Below are positions 16,232 to 24,840 of a DNA stretch of 64,000 bases, piece by piece. Position 1 is the stretch's first letter. Each line of letters begins with the position of its first letter. The position numbers and the translations under genes are program-made. Below the pieces are notes generated by a model. The model did no database searches and had not been told where the DNA came from. It saw only the letters and a list, made by a program, of their open reading frames with translations. The DNA is from Mycolicibacterium sp. HK-90 (GTDB lineage: Bacteria > Actinomycetota > Actinomycetes > Mycobacteriales > Mycobacteriaceae): positions 5,022,001 to 5,086,000 of the forward strand of contig NZ_CP129613.1 in NCBI RefSeq assembly GCF_030486405.1, given 5' to 3'.

Positions 16232-18151
16232 CTACACCGAGCAGGTGCCTCCGGTGAACAATTCGCAGGTGGTCCGCAGCCCGTTGAGTACGCCGGCCGG
16301 GATGGCAGTGACGAAATCCGTTCCGCTGATGGCATGTAATGACGTGAGGTCGGTGGCCTTCTGCGTGCCGATCAATACCGCCACGGAATCGCCCCTGTCC
16401 GTGGTGATCGTGAACGAATCGTCGCCGTCGCCGTACTGCCCGGCGCAATCGGCGCCGGCCTTGCACGCCCCGGTGGCGGGATCGATGTTCTCGTCGAACA
16501 TGTCGTTGATCCACCCGGCGGACAGCTCGCGAACGGCGAGCGGATTCTGCGGCTGCGGGAACCCGGCGATCGCGTAGGCGGCGACCTGGATCAGCGGGTT
16601 GCCACCCTGCATCGGGTCCATGTGCACGCCGTCTTCGAGCACCACTCCGGTGAACTGTCCCGGGCGGGCCTCCGCCAGTTGGTCATTGACGTCGCTGAAC
16701 ACGTTCAGGAAGTTCAGCGGGGCGCCGATTTCGTAGATGGGGATGTAGTCGTTCGGGTCGTCGTCGCTGGCATCGACGGTCCCGTTCGTCTCCAGATCGT
16801 CCAGCCGCTCCATCGCGTCGGGAATGATCGAGCCCATCGGCACCGCGTCGTAAATCACCACGCCGGCAAGCTCATTGGGCGCATTAAGGCCCTGTTCGCG
16901 GCGCCGGGTCAGCCCCTCGGCGTAGTACCCGGCGACACCCGGGGCGAAGCCGCCGCCCAGCGAGTGTCCGACGAGCACGAACTGTGTCGGCACGTCGATG
17001 TCCTCGGTGCGGCCGGCCTTCAGCTCGGCGGTGTCCAGGCTGGCGTTGAGCGCGGTGCGGTCCGGGTCGAGGAACAACTGGGCGACCGCCTCGTGCAGGT
17101 TGTCGCCGCCGAGCCACATGCCGTCGGCCTCGAACGGGTTCGACGTGAACGTGGTGGTGACGACAACACTGTTGGTCGTATGCGCCAGATAGGACGCGGT
17201 GTAGCTGTAGAGCGGTCCGTTCGCCAGGAAGCCGTGCTGCAGGTAGATCAACCGGGTCGGGGGCTCTCCGTCGGCGGTGGTGGGGAAATACCAGTTCGAT
17301 TCGACTTCGTGGCCTTCGGAGATGACCAGGGTGGAGGTGCTGACCTCGACATCGTCGCGCAGCTCCGGCGGGACCACCGGGTCGCCACCGACGGCCCGCT
17401 CCAGGGTGGCGAGCGTGTCGAAGATGACGTCGCCGAGCACCGACAGCGGCTTGGGATAATCCTGCGGCTCGGGGTTGAGCGCCAGCGCCCCGAGACTGCG
17501 CAGCACGTCGTGGATCGTCCCCACCGGGTCGGGCTGTCCCACGGTGTCGGCCGCCGAGGCGAGGCTTTCGATGCGGGCATCGGGCTGGTCTGGTTCGGCC
17601 AGCTTGAGGGCGGCGCGCAGCGGCGACGCGACCGGGATGTCACGTTGTTCAGTCGCGGTTTCCGGTCGCCATGTCGGCAACTGCACGCGCTCACGTTGGG
17701 CGGCGAGGGCCGAGCGGATGCCGATCGGCGGCCGGACCCGGATCTCGACGGGCTCCGGCGCCTTTTCGGTGACCTCGTCTTCGACCACCTCGCGGGTCGG
17801 GACATTGTCGCGCAACGGGTTTCGAAGATCGCGGGTGGCCTCCCGAACCTCGGTGCGCACCCTTTCCCGAACGGATTCGGCGATTCGGCGCACCGGCCGG
17901 TCGGAGGACTGGGAGCGGCCTTTCGTGGTCTTCGCGGCGGTGGGTGTCGTGTCTGACGCTTCGGGCTTCGAGCGCTGTTTCGACGAGCGGGTGGTCCGTT
18001 GAGTGTTGTCGTTCTGCATCGACGACGGCTTCGCGTCTTGCTTTGACGGGCCGTCCTCGTCGGCGTTGGCCGTTCCCGCTCCAGCCAGCACTGCCGCCGA
18101 TAGTCCGGCCGTGAATACTCCGGCACCTACCCACGCTGCTACTTGCGCCAT
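16232..18151 (-). CDS. Secreted alpha/beta hydrolase with long disordered N-terminal region
   Basis: A 639-aa protein with an N-terminal signal peptide (about residues 1-30, ending near TANA-DE). A charged low-complexity stretch of about 120 residues rich in Arg, Thr, Pro and Ser follows, then a catalytic domain. The catalytic part contains LIYLQHGFLANG (oxyanion region), VLVGHSLGGGFAPG (nucleophile Ser) and a GVHMDPMQGG stretch that probably holds the catalytic His. Such proteins in mycobacteria are exported lipases or esterases; the substrate is unknown. A GGGGGGC tract lies upstream of the ATG. The 3' end is convergent with lipoprotein copy 2 with a single base between the stops. Confidence 0.85.
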   Translation of the reverse strand: MAQVAAWVGAGVFTAGLSAAVLAGAGTANADEDGPSKQDAKPSSMQNDNTQRTTRSSKQRSKPEASDTTPTAAKTTKGRSQSSDRPVRRIAESVRERVRTEVREATRDLRNPLRDNVPTREVVEDEVTEKAPEPVEIRVRPPIGIRSALAAQRERVQLPTWRPETATEQRDIPVASPLRAALKLAEPDQPDARIESLASAADTVGQPDPVGTIHDVLRSLGALALNPEPQDYPKPLSVLGDVIFDTLATLERAVGGDPVVPPELRDDVEVSTSTLVISEGHEVESNWYFPTTADGEPPTRLIYLQHGFLANGPLYSYTASYLAHTTNSVVVTTTFTSNPFEADGMWLGGDNLHEAVAQLFLDPDRTALNASLDTAELKAGRTEDIDVPTQFVLVGHSLGGGFAPGVAGYYAEGLTRRREQGLNAPNELAGVVIYDAVPMGSIIPDAMERLDDLETNGTVDASDDDPNDYIPIYEIGAPLNFLNVFSDVNDQLAEARPGQFTGVVLEDGVHMDPMQGGNPLIQVAAYAIAGFPQPQNPLAVRELSAGWINDMFDENIDPATGACKAGADCAGQYGDGDDSFTITTDRGDSVAVLIGTQKATDLTSLHAISGTDFVTAIPAGVLNGLRTTCELFTGGTCSV

Positions 18152-18263
18152 TCTTTGCCCCCCGTTACATCGAAATAGACTTTTGTCACGCTAGCGGGCG
18201 CGCCGGCTGTGCGGTGCGATTCGGCGAGATCCGTTGGCGCAGCGCCCTGATGCCCCAGCCCGG

Positions 18264-18725
18264 TCAGGGGCTTCCGAGTTGAGGGACTGTGTCGGGAGGG
18301 CCGTTGGGCCGTTGATAGCCGGGGCAGGTGACCTCGATCTTCACGTGGCGAAACCCGGTTCCGCGGGCGTCGTCGGGCATTCGGCCACTGATCGTGTAAT
18401 CGTCATCGACCTTGGTGGCCGTCATTTCACCCGAGTCCTTGGTGAAGCCGTGGGCTTCGGGGATTCGGAAACCCGCTGCTTTGACGACCAGTCGGTGTGT
18501 CGTCCCCAGCATCACCCGGACGCTGCGTCGGTGGTTCGTCGCCGACGGCGAGGCGTAGATCAGCAGATTTCCGTTCGCAAACCTGGTGCAGGTGACCTGC
18601 GCACCCAGCGTGTACGCCTCACCGTCCACCACGATCGAGACATCGGACAGCTCAGCGCCGGACGCACACCCCGCCAGGAGCGCGATCGCGGCCGCAGGTG
18701 CGGCAATGCCGACGAGGGCACGCAT
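18264..18725 (-). CDS. LpqH-like (19-kDa antigen family) lipoprotein
   Basis: A 153-aa lipoprotein with signal peptide and lipobox LLAGC (Cys near residue 20). The mature region matches the mycobacterial 19-kDa antigen family pattern: VSIVVDGEAYTLGAQVTCTR near the start, a central strand-rich region, then YTISGRMPDD and a final VKIEVTCPGY with the second conserved Cys. LpqH proteins are surface lipoproteins that act as TLR2 ligands in pathogenic species. This is a paralogue, so I give no gene symbol. It is monocistronic by spacing. Confidence 0.82.
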   Translation of the reverse strand: MRALVGIAAPAAAIALLAGCASGAELSDVSIVVDGEAYTLGAQVTCTRFANGNLLIYASPSATNHRRSVRVMLGTTHRLVVKAAGFRIPEAHGFTKDSGEMTATKVDDDYTISGRMPDDARGTGFRHVKIEVTCPGYQRPNGPPDTVPQLGSP

Positions 18726-18805
18726 GGGTGCAGTATGGACCGGCAGCCGCGCCGGAGTACACGAATCTCAGCGCGGAATGCGCAATCTTCCAGATCGCCT
18801 GCGAC

Positions 18806-19444
18806 CTAGAGTCGGCCTGCGGCGAAATCGGCTGCCTGCGCGACCTTTCCGGACTGCACATACGACACGTGGGCACCCATGTCCCAGCCGCCTTCCCAGC
18901 AGATCGGGTCGGCCGGGTTGCACTGATCGATGGAGTTCGCGGCGTACTGGGGCGCCAGCGTCGGCAGTGGCATCCCGGAAGCCAGGAGGCCCGAGAAGCT
19001 GGTGCGCGGCGTACCGAACAGTGCGGTGGCCGCCACGTGATCGACGGTCTGGGGAGACGCCGTGCTGGTGGCCTGTTCGATGACCGCCGCGCCCTGCGAG
19101 TAGCCGCCCAGCACCATCTTGGTGTTCGGACAGCTGGCCGCGGTGAACTCTATGAGAGTTCGCGCGGCCTCGGTGCCGGCCGGGGTGCTGTTGTGGAAGT
19201 CGTTGTTGGCCGGGTAGTCGACCGCGACGCCGTCGACGGTGCGCGGCGCGACCCGAGCCCGCAGATCGTCGACGAACGGCCCGCCGACGCTGCCAAGGCC
19301 GGGCGGCTCATTGGTGCCGCGGGCGAACACCACCGTGACATCGGAACACGGTGCCGCTGCAGCCTGCGGAGCAGTGGCCGTCGGGAACGCTGCGGCGATC
19401 GCCGCGAAAGCCAGGATCAAAGCGGGCTTGCTCGTCATACCCAT
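18806..19444 (-). CDS. Cutinase-family secreted serine esterase
   Basis: A 212-aa protein with a signal peptide (cleavage near AAAA-PCSD) and the cutinase fold signature. CSDVTVVFARGTNEPPGLG holds the first Cys and the oxyanion region, GGYSQGAAV the nucleophile Ser, DPICWEGGW the catalytic Asp next to a disulfide Cys, and GAHVSYV the catalytic His. Mycobacterial cutinase-like proteins are exported esterases, phospholipases or lipases. The start is ATG 19444 or the in-frame ATG 19438; neither has a strong ribosome site. It lies alone on the minus strand. Confidence 0.92.
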   Translation of the reverse strand: MGMTSKPALILAFAAIAAAFPTATAPQAAAAPCSDVTVVFARGTNEPPGLGSVGGPFVDDLRARVAPRTVDGVAVDYPANNDFHNSTPAGTEAARTLIEFTAASCPNTKMVLGGYSQGAAVIEQATSTASPQTVDHVAATALFGTPRTSFSGLLASGMPLPTLAPQYAANSIDQCNPADPICWEGGWDMGAHVSYVQSGKVAQAADFAAGRL

Positions 19445-19654
19445 CGATCGTAGAGAACGCGGCCGGCCATTCCCCCGCACGATTCCGACGATTCATCCTC
19501 TGACCAGCGGACAGACGCGCCCGCTCCCTGCTGATCACCAAGAACCACGAAGGGCCCGGGTTCATCGTCCTTGCCAGTGATGAGGCGTCCGGCATCACGC
19601 CCTTCGGCGTCAACACATCGAGCGGTTGCTCGACAAGGGCTGACGCTTGCGAAC

Positions 19655-19684
19655 CCAACGGCCACCCAAGTCCGCGGCCGTTGG
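19655..19684 (-). terminator. Inverted repeat downstream of the nitroreductase gene
   Basis: A perfect 9-bp inverted repeat (CCAACGGCC at 19655-19663 and GGCCGTTGG at 19676-19684) with a 12-nt loop lies 15 nt beyond the stop of the minus-strand gene 19699-20085. No T-run follows, which is common for mycobacterial hairpin terminators. The stretch 19445-19654 shows no convincing gene. Confidence 0.5.
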
Positions 19685-19698
19685 TGTTGAGTGGTTGC

Positions 19699-20085
19699 TC
19701 AGTGCGCCACGGTCAGCAACAGGGCTGCCTCGTTGTAGGGGAACGCCCTGTAGAGCAACCGGGAACTGGGTGTAACCAGTGGCGCACCCTCGGCCTTGCT
19801 CACCACCCGTGGGTTGGTGAGCGGTATAGCCCGTCCTCGCTTGCGCAGCATCGTTGGTCCGCCGGCCAGCACGTTCTTCAACCAATCCGTCTGCTGGCCG
19901 TAGCCGACGAGGATGGCGTAGCCGTCGCGGGTCTCGAACACCAGAAGAGGCGTTCGATACCGCCTGCCCGACTTCCGCCCGACATGCTCCAGCGTCCCGA
20001 GGCTCGGAAGCCAGGGAGTGATCGCGCGAGCCAGCGGATTGGTGACTCGCTTGTTGAAATGTGCGATTCGTCGAGGGACGCGCAT
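19699..20085 (-). CDS. F420H2-dependent nitroreductase family protein (Ddn-like)
   Basis: A 128-aa protein of the deazaflavin-dependent nitroreductase (split beta-barrel) family. Family features visible are the N-terminal FNKRVTNPLARAITPWLP, the conserved HVGRKSGRRYRTPLLVF turn and strand, and the segment GYGQQTDWLKNVLAGG near the cofactor site. Members use reduced F420 to reduce quinones or nitro compounds and often associate with the membrane. It lies just across the tRNA-Leu from a paralogous gene at 20399-20812 on the other strand. Confidence 0.88.
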   Translation of the reverse strand: MRVPRRIAHFNKRVTNPLARAITPWLPSLGTLEHVGRKSGRRYRTPLLVFETRDGYAILVGYGQQTDWLKNVLAGGPTMLRKRGRAIPLTNPRVVSKAEGAPLVTPSSRLLYRAFPYNEAALLLTVAH

Positions 20086-20179
20086 TTTCGGAGTCTAGGT
20101 GGCGATCGAGGTCGGAGACTGGCCACGGCTCGGTCGGCTTGGCCGTTTACGCAGGCCGTTCAAGCTGCAACGACGCCCG

Positions 20180-20253
20180 TGCCCCCAGTCGGACTCGAAC
20201 CGACACTTGGCGGATTTTAAGTCCGCTGCCTCTGCCAATTGGGCTATGGGGGC
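20180..20253 (-). tRNA. tRNA-Leu (anticodon UAA), 74 nt
   Basis: On the minus strand a full cloverleaf can be folded. The acceptor stem is GCCCCCA/TGGGGGC with discriminator A. The D arm holds AATTGGCAG in the loop. The anticodon stem GCGGA/TCCGC encloses loop CTTAAAA, giving anticodon UAA. The T arm is GTCGG-TTCGAGT-CCGAC. No CCA is encoded. The variable loop is only 5 nt, so this is a class I shape, whereas most bacterial tRNA-Leu species have a long variable arm. The identity rests on the anticodon alone. Confidence 0.88.
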
Positions 20254-20398
20254 GATCGGTAGCACGGTACCTGGGTGGCCCTCGGAGCGATGTTGCCAGC
20301 CCACGCTCGCGCGGAGGGTGCGCGGAAAGTGGTGCGAAGAGGGGGTGCGTCGCGGTGGTTGAATGATCCGCAAGGCTGGACAGCGACGGGGGCCGCAT

Positions 20399-20812
20399 AT
20401 GCCGAGCAGTATCGCGAATTCGATTGCCGTAGTTGCCGAACGGATCGCGTCGATCCTCGGACCACGGGCGATGCGGGTGATCGCGCGGTTCAACAAGTAC
20501 GTGACCAACCCGCTGCAGCGATTGTGGGCGCCGCGACTGCCGTACATGGCCGTCATCGAGCACACCGGCCGCAAGTCGGGCAGGCCGTACCGCACCCCGG
20601 TCATGGCGTTCGTCGACGCCAAGTCCGTCTCGGTGGTGCTGAACTACGGCGAGCGCTCGGATTGGGTGCGCAATGTCCGGGCCGCGGGCACCGCCGCAGT
20701 GGTGCACCGTGGCAAGCGCTACCGGCTGACCGACCCCCGCATCATCCCGGCCACCGACCAGAAGGCGCGGTTCGTCGCCTCGTTGGCGCCGGTTTCGACA
20801 CCTGGGTCGTGA
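20399..20812 (+). CDS. F420H2-dependent nitroreductase family protein, paralogue
   Basis: A 137-aa protein homologous to the product of 19699-20085. It shares ARFNKYVTNPLQRLWAPRLP, HTGRKSGRPYRTPVMAF and NYGERSDWVRNVRAAG, all in the same order. It is therefore a deazaflavin-dependent (F420H2) reductase of the Ddn-like family. The start is taken at ATG 20399 (MPSSIANS), with an alternative in-frame ATG at 20363. The gene ends at TGA 20810-20812, and the 214 bp to the next gene contain no recognisable gene. Confidence 0.86.
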   Translation: MPSSIANSIAVVAERIASILGPRAMRVIARFNKYVTNPLQRLWAPRLPYMAVIEHTGRKSGRPYRTPVMAFVDAKSVSVVLNYGERSDWVRNVRAAGTAAVVHRGKRYRLTDPRIIPATDQKARFVASLAPVSTPGS

Positions 20813-21026
20813 AATCGTCGCGGCGCGACCCTGATGTCGAAACCGGCGTCGCGACATGATGGACGCAGACTCTGCTCGCTCCACCGGGCGTGCGCAGACT
20901 GCTGACGAAATGCGGCGTCTCGGGCGGCAGACACGCACGCTCGTGGAGATGAGGACGCAGATAAGGCCAGTTGGGGGACCACAACGGGCGTAGGCTCGCC
21001 CCTATCCCGAGCCTCGGGAGGCTGCC

Positions 21027-21734
21027 GTGCCCGAACTGACCATCGAGCTGCGCGACGTGGTGCGCGAGTACCGAGTCGGCGGTCAGACAGTGCGTGCTCT
21101 CGACGAGATCAGCTTGCGGCTGACCGGCGGACAGTTCGTCTCGATCATCGGCCCGTCGGGCGCGGGAAAGAGCACGTTACTGCATCTGCTGGGCGCACTG
21201 GACTCCCCTGATTCCGGCTCGATCACCTTCGACGGCGAGGAGATCGGGCGGCTCGGCGATGAGCAGCAGTCGGCCTTCCGCCACCATCGGGTGGGCTTCG
21301 TCTTCCAGTTCTTCAACCTGCTGCCCACCTTGTCGGCCTGGGAGAACGTGGCGGTCCCCAAGCTGCTCGACGGCGTGCGGCTGGGCAAGGTCAAGCCGCA
21401 GGCGGTGCAACTGCTGGAACGGGTGGGCCTGGGTAATCGGACCGAGCACCGGCCCTCAGAGCTGTCCGGCGGTCAGATGCAGCGGGTCGCGGTGGCTCGG
21501 GCCATGATGATGGATCCGCCGCTGATCCTGGCCGACGAGCCGACCGGCAATCTCGATTCGACGACGGGCGCCGCGATCCTGACGCTGCTGGCCCAGGTCG
21601 CGCATGAAGAGGGCCGCCGACGGCTGGTGGTGATGGTGACCCACAACGCCGATGCCGCCGCGGCCACCGATCGCGTGATCACGCTGCAGGACGGGCGGCT
21701 CGGCTCTGACGAGATGTCGGTGGTGCCGGGGTGA
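21027..21734 (+). CDS. ABC transporter ATP-binding protein (MacB/LolD type)
   Basis: A 235-aa ABC ATPase with Walker A GPSGAGKS (about residues 40-47), Q-loop region FVFQFFNLLPTLSAWENV, signature LSGGQMQR, and Walker B with D-loop ILADEPTGNLD. The LLPTLSAWENV form of the Q-loop is typical of ATPases that pair with FtsX/MacB-type permeases and move lipoproteins, peptides or drugs outward. The start is GTG after TCGGGAGG. Its stop overlaps the GTG of the permease gene (GTGA), so the pair forms one transporter operon. Confidence 0.93.
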   Translation: MPELTIELRDVVREYRVGGQTVRALDEISLRLTGGQFVSIIGPSGAGKSTLLHLLGALDSPDSGSITFDGEEIGRLGDEQQSAFRHHRVGFVFQFFNLLPTLSAWENVAVPKLLDGVRLGKVKPQAVQLLERVGLGNRTEHRPSELSGGQMQRVAVARAMMMDPPLILADEPTGNLDSTTGAAILTLLAQVAHEEGRRRLVVMVTHNADAAAATDRVITLQDGRLGSDEMSVVPG

Positions 21735-24220
21735 AACTCGGCGCCGCGGCAAGCCGGCTCCGGGTGTTCAGTCTTCGCGAACTCACCGTCCATCGACGAC
21801 GGACCATCGCCTCGATCGCCGTAATGGCCGTGTCCGCAATGTATCTCGTGGCGATCTTCGGCATCTTCGGGTCGATCACCGGATCGGTGAACCGGCTGGC
21901 CGACGGCATCGCCGGCATCGCCGCGCTTGAGGTGTCGGGTATCACCGACGCGGGGTTTCCCGAAGCCGTACTCGCCGACGTCGCACGGGTTCCCGGGGTG
22001 GCGACGGCAGCCCCGATGATCCGGACATCGGCACCGACCGCCGCCGAGCCGGTGCTCCTGTTCGGCGCCGACGACCGTAGTGCCGCGCTCGAAGGCGCGC
22101 TGAAAGACGCGGTCGGCGTGCAGGTCGAGGCGCCCACCGCGGCCGAGGGAGTCCGCGTCGGCCCGGCGGTCGGCCATGAGAAAGGTGAGACGTTCCAGCT
22201 CGGCACCGGCTCGGTCACCGTCGCGGAAGTGCTCGAGGGCAAGCAGCTCGCGGACCTCAACGGCGGCCACTATGTGTTGGCCCCACTGCCGGTGGCGCAG
22301 AATGTCACCGGCCGGCGGGGCCAGCTCGACTCGATCCTGATCACCACCACCCCCGACGCCGATCTGGCCACCGTTCGCGAGCAGGTCACCGCTGCCGTGG
22401 GCGGCCGTGCCATCGTGGCCGACCCCAGCCTGCGGGCCGCCCGCGCCGGTGACGGCGTCAAGTTGATGAACTACATGGCCCTGATGGGTGCGGCGGTGGC
22501 CCTGGTGGTCGGCGCCTTTCTGATCTACACCACGATGACGATGGCGATCGCCCAACGCCGCCCGGTCATCTCGATGTTGCGCGCGATCGGCGGCCGACGT
22601 GTCACCATCGTCCGCGACATGCTCGCCGAGGCCGCCATTCTCGGCCTCATCGGCGGCACCATCGGCTCGCTGCTCGGAATCGCCTTGGGCCGCATGGCGA
22701 TCGGCCGTCTTCCCCCGACGGTCACCCAGGGGCTCGAAGCCCGCATCGAGTACTGGCTGCCCGACTACGCGATTCCGGTCGCCATCGCGGCAACGGCTTT
22801 GACCAGTGTGGCGGCGTCGGCGATGGCGGCCCGCCAGGTGTACAAGGTGTCGCCGATCGAGGCGCTGGCCCCGGTCGGGGTGTCCGCTGCCGACTTCGTG
22901 CCGCGGTGGCTGCGGATCGCCAGTGGCGTCGCGGCCGTGGCGGTGCTGGCCGCCTCGATCCTGATCGTGTTCTACCGACCCGGTTCGCTGGCCTTCGTCG
23001 CGATCGCCGCGCTGTTCACCGCGCAGATCGCCCTCGGTTTCGCGCTCACCGGACCCATCGTCGCGGTGACCGCCGCGGTGGCCCGCCGGTTCGGGTCGGC
23101 CGGTGCGCTGGCGGCGGCGACGGTCGAACGTGCCCCGCGGCGAGTGTGGGCCACCGTGATGACGGTGCTGATCGCCGTCGTCACGACTGTGGTGATCACC
23201 GGAACCAACAACGACATGATCCGTTCGGCGCGCGACATCTTCGCACCGGTCGCCGACGTCGACGTCTGGGTGAGCGCCAACTCACCCGACCAGTACCCCA
23301 CCGACCTTCTGCCACAAGGCCTTTCCGACAAGGTGGCCGACGTCCCGGGTGTCGCGAGCGTCACCGAGGGCGCCTTGGGGTTCGCCGTCGTGGGCGGCAC
23401 CCGAGTCCTGCTCGACGGCTTCGCCCCCGGCACGCATGACCCGCTGTTCCGAGCCCTCGATGACCGGATCCGCGACGACGTGCTCGCCGGCAAGGGTGTG
23501 GTGCTCTCCCAGAACCTGGGCAAGACCCTCGGCGTGCGGGCAGGCGACGAGCTGGAACTGCAGACTCCGCACGGCCCGCAGCGGACCACCGTGCTGGCCC
23601 TGGTGCCGTACTTCTCGACGGTGATCGGCACAGTCGGGATGGACCTCGATCAGATGCGTACGTGGTTCGACCGTCCGGGACCGACGACGCTGCAGATCAC
23701 CGCGACCGACGGCACGAATCCGAACCGGCTGCTGGAAGACATCCGTCAGGTCGTCCCCGCACCGAACCACACCTACGACGGCCGCACCGCGCTGGCCGGC
23801 CTCGAGGCGCCCCTGCACCAGAGCATGCTGATCGCGAACGCCGTGTGGGTCATCGTGGTGTTCGTCGCCGGCGTCGCGCTGCTGAACACGTTGACCCTGT
23901 CGGTGCTGGAGCGGCGCCGCGAAATCGGTGTGCTGCGGGCGATGGGTTCCAGCCGTCGCTACACCCTGGCCATGGTCCTGGCCGAGGCGGCGGCGATCGG
24001 GATCGTGGGCGGTGCCTTGGGATTGGTTGTCGGGCTGGTCGATCAGTGGCTGTTCAGTCTGGTCAGTGGGGACATCATGAATTTCGGCGTCACCTTCCGG
24101 CCGAGTCCGATGGCGCTCGCCTTCACCTTGGGCGCCCTGGTGATCAGCCTGCTCGGCTCGGTGCCACCGGCACGGCGGGCCGCACGGCTCAACATCATCG
24201 AGGCCGTCAGCGTCGAATAG
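21731..24220 (+). CDS. ABC transporter permease with two FtsX domains
   Basis: An 829-aa membrane protein with an N-terminal helix (about residues 28-52), a large extracytoplasmic domain, a first FtsX-like helix bundle (about 245-375), two further central helices, a second periplasmic domain and a C-terminal FtsX bundle (about 700-825). The typical cytoplasmic motif is seen as VLERRREIGVLRAMGSSRR, and PARRAARLNIIEAVSVE closes the protein, as in MacB/FtsX permeases. It is coupled to the ATPase gene by a 4-bp overlap. The substrate is unknown. Its 3' end overlaps the convergent methyltransferase gene by 14 bp. Confidence 0.93.
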   Translation: MKLGAAASRLRVFSLRELTVHRRRTIASIAVMAVSAMYLVAIFGIFGSITGSVNRLADGIAGIAALEVSGITDAGFPEAVLADVARVPGVATAAPMIRTSAPTAAEPVLLFGADDRSAALEGALKDAVGVQVEAPTAAEGVRVGPAVGHEKGETFQLGTGSVTVAEVLEGKQLADLNGGHYVLAPLPVAQNVTGRRGQLDSILITTTPDADLATVREQVTAAVGGRAIVADPSLRAARAGDGVKLMNYMALMGAAVALVVGAFLIYTTMTMAIAQRRPVISMLRAIGGRRVTIVRDMLAEAAILGLIGGTIGSLLGIALGRMAIGRLPPTVTQGLEARIEYWLPDYAIPVAIAATALTSVAASAMAARQVYKVSPIEALAPVGVSAADFVPRWLRIASGVAAVAVLAASILIVFYRPGSLAFVAIAALFTAQIALGFALTGPIVAVTAAVARRFGSAGALAAATVERAPRRVWATVMTVLIAVVTTVVITGTNNDMIRSARDIFAPVADVDVWVSANSPDQYPTDLLPQGLSDKVADVPGVASVTEGALGFAVVGGTRVLLDGFAPGTHDPLFRALDDRIRDDVLAGKGVVLSQNLGKTLGVRAGDELELQTPHGPQRTTVLALVPYFSTVIGTVGMDLDQMRTWFDRPGPTTLQITATDGTNPNRLLEDIRQVVPAPNHTYDGRTALAGLEAPLHQSMLIANAVWVIVVFVAGVALLNTLTLSVLERRREIGVLRAMGSSRRYTLAMVLAEAAAIGIVGGALGLVVGLVDQWLFSLVSGDIMNFGVTFRPSPMALAFTLGALVISLLGSVPPARRAARLNIIEAVSVE

Positions 24221-24830
24221 TCGCCACACCCCGCAGATGTGGCGTGCAGGGCGGCGGAACCAGGGTGCGGCGAGTGCTGCACAGCCGACTGGTATCGAAA
24301 CCCGCCGCGGCGATCGCGTCGACCGTGCGGCGATTTGGTTCGCATCCGGACGACAACCAGGACCACGGCCGGGCGATCAGATCCTGGAATCGGCCCATCA
24401 GCCCCTCGCCGCGGACATGCTCGAGCACCACCAGTCGGCCGTCGGGCGTCAGGACTCGCCGGATCTCGGCGAGTGTGGCAGCCACATCGTCGACCGAGCA
24501 CAACACCAGGCCGACATGCACCGAGTCGAAACTGTTGTCGGCGAACGGGATCGATTCGCCCGATCCGTCGACGACATCGACCGTGATCCCGTGACGACGG
24601 GCGAGGGCGCGCGTCATCCGACGCATCGCAGGCACCGGTTCCACCGCGGCCACCGCTGTCACCGTCGGCGGCAGGAACAGCAGATCGGTTCCCGGACCCA
24701 CGCCGACCAGCAGTAACCGTCCCGTCGCATGACTCATCGCCTCCCGGCGGTAGCGGCGATAGAACAGCCGGTCGAACACGGGCATCCCGAGCCGATACAC
24801 ATACGGGAACAACGGGTTACGGTGCTTCAT
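24207..24830 (-). CDS. SAM-dependent methyltransferase (class I)
   Basis: A 207-aa methyltransferase-11-like protein. Motif I is LLLVGVGPGTDLLFLP (the glycine-rich SAM loop has VGPGTD), an acidic residue ends strand 2 (AAVEPVPAM), and motif post-I to IV is FDSVHVGLVLCSVDD followed by LRRVLTPDGRLVVLEHV-like residues. The N-terminus (MKHRNPLFPYVYRLG) looks membrane-surface seeking, as in UbiE-like lipid or small-molecule methyltransferases. GGAGGTCG precedes ATG 24830. The acceptor is unknown. The gene is transcribed in the same direction as, and 10 nt downstream of, the secreted-protein gene 24841-25410. Confidence 0.88.
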   Translation of the reverse strand: MKHRNPLFPYVYRLGMPVFDRLFYRRYRREAMSHATGRLLLVGVGPGTDLLFLPPTVTAVAAVEPVPAMRRMTRALARRHGITVDVVDGSGESIPFADNSFDSVHVGLVLCSVDDVAATLAEIRRVLTPDGRLVVLEHVRGEGLMGRFQDLIARPWSWLSSGCEPNRRTVDAIAAAGFDTSRLCSTRRTLVPPPCTPHLRGVATIRR

Positions 24831-24840
24831 CGACCTCCAC

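Noticed and set aside
16622..17956. 444-codon plus-strand frame opposite the secreted hydrolase
   Set aside because: It is antisense to a gene with clear signal peptide and catalytic motifs; its own translation has no recognisable features.
19435..19665. 76-codon minus-strand frame between cutinase and nitroreductase genes
   Set aside because: No ribosome site and no family features; it runs across the cutinase start and a terminator-like hairpin.
20180..20253. Possible integrative element attached at the tRNA-Leu
   Set aside because: No integrase, no repeat of the tRNA 3' end and no change in gene character are visible within the flanking several kb.
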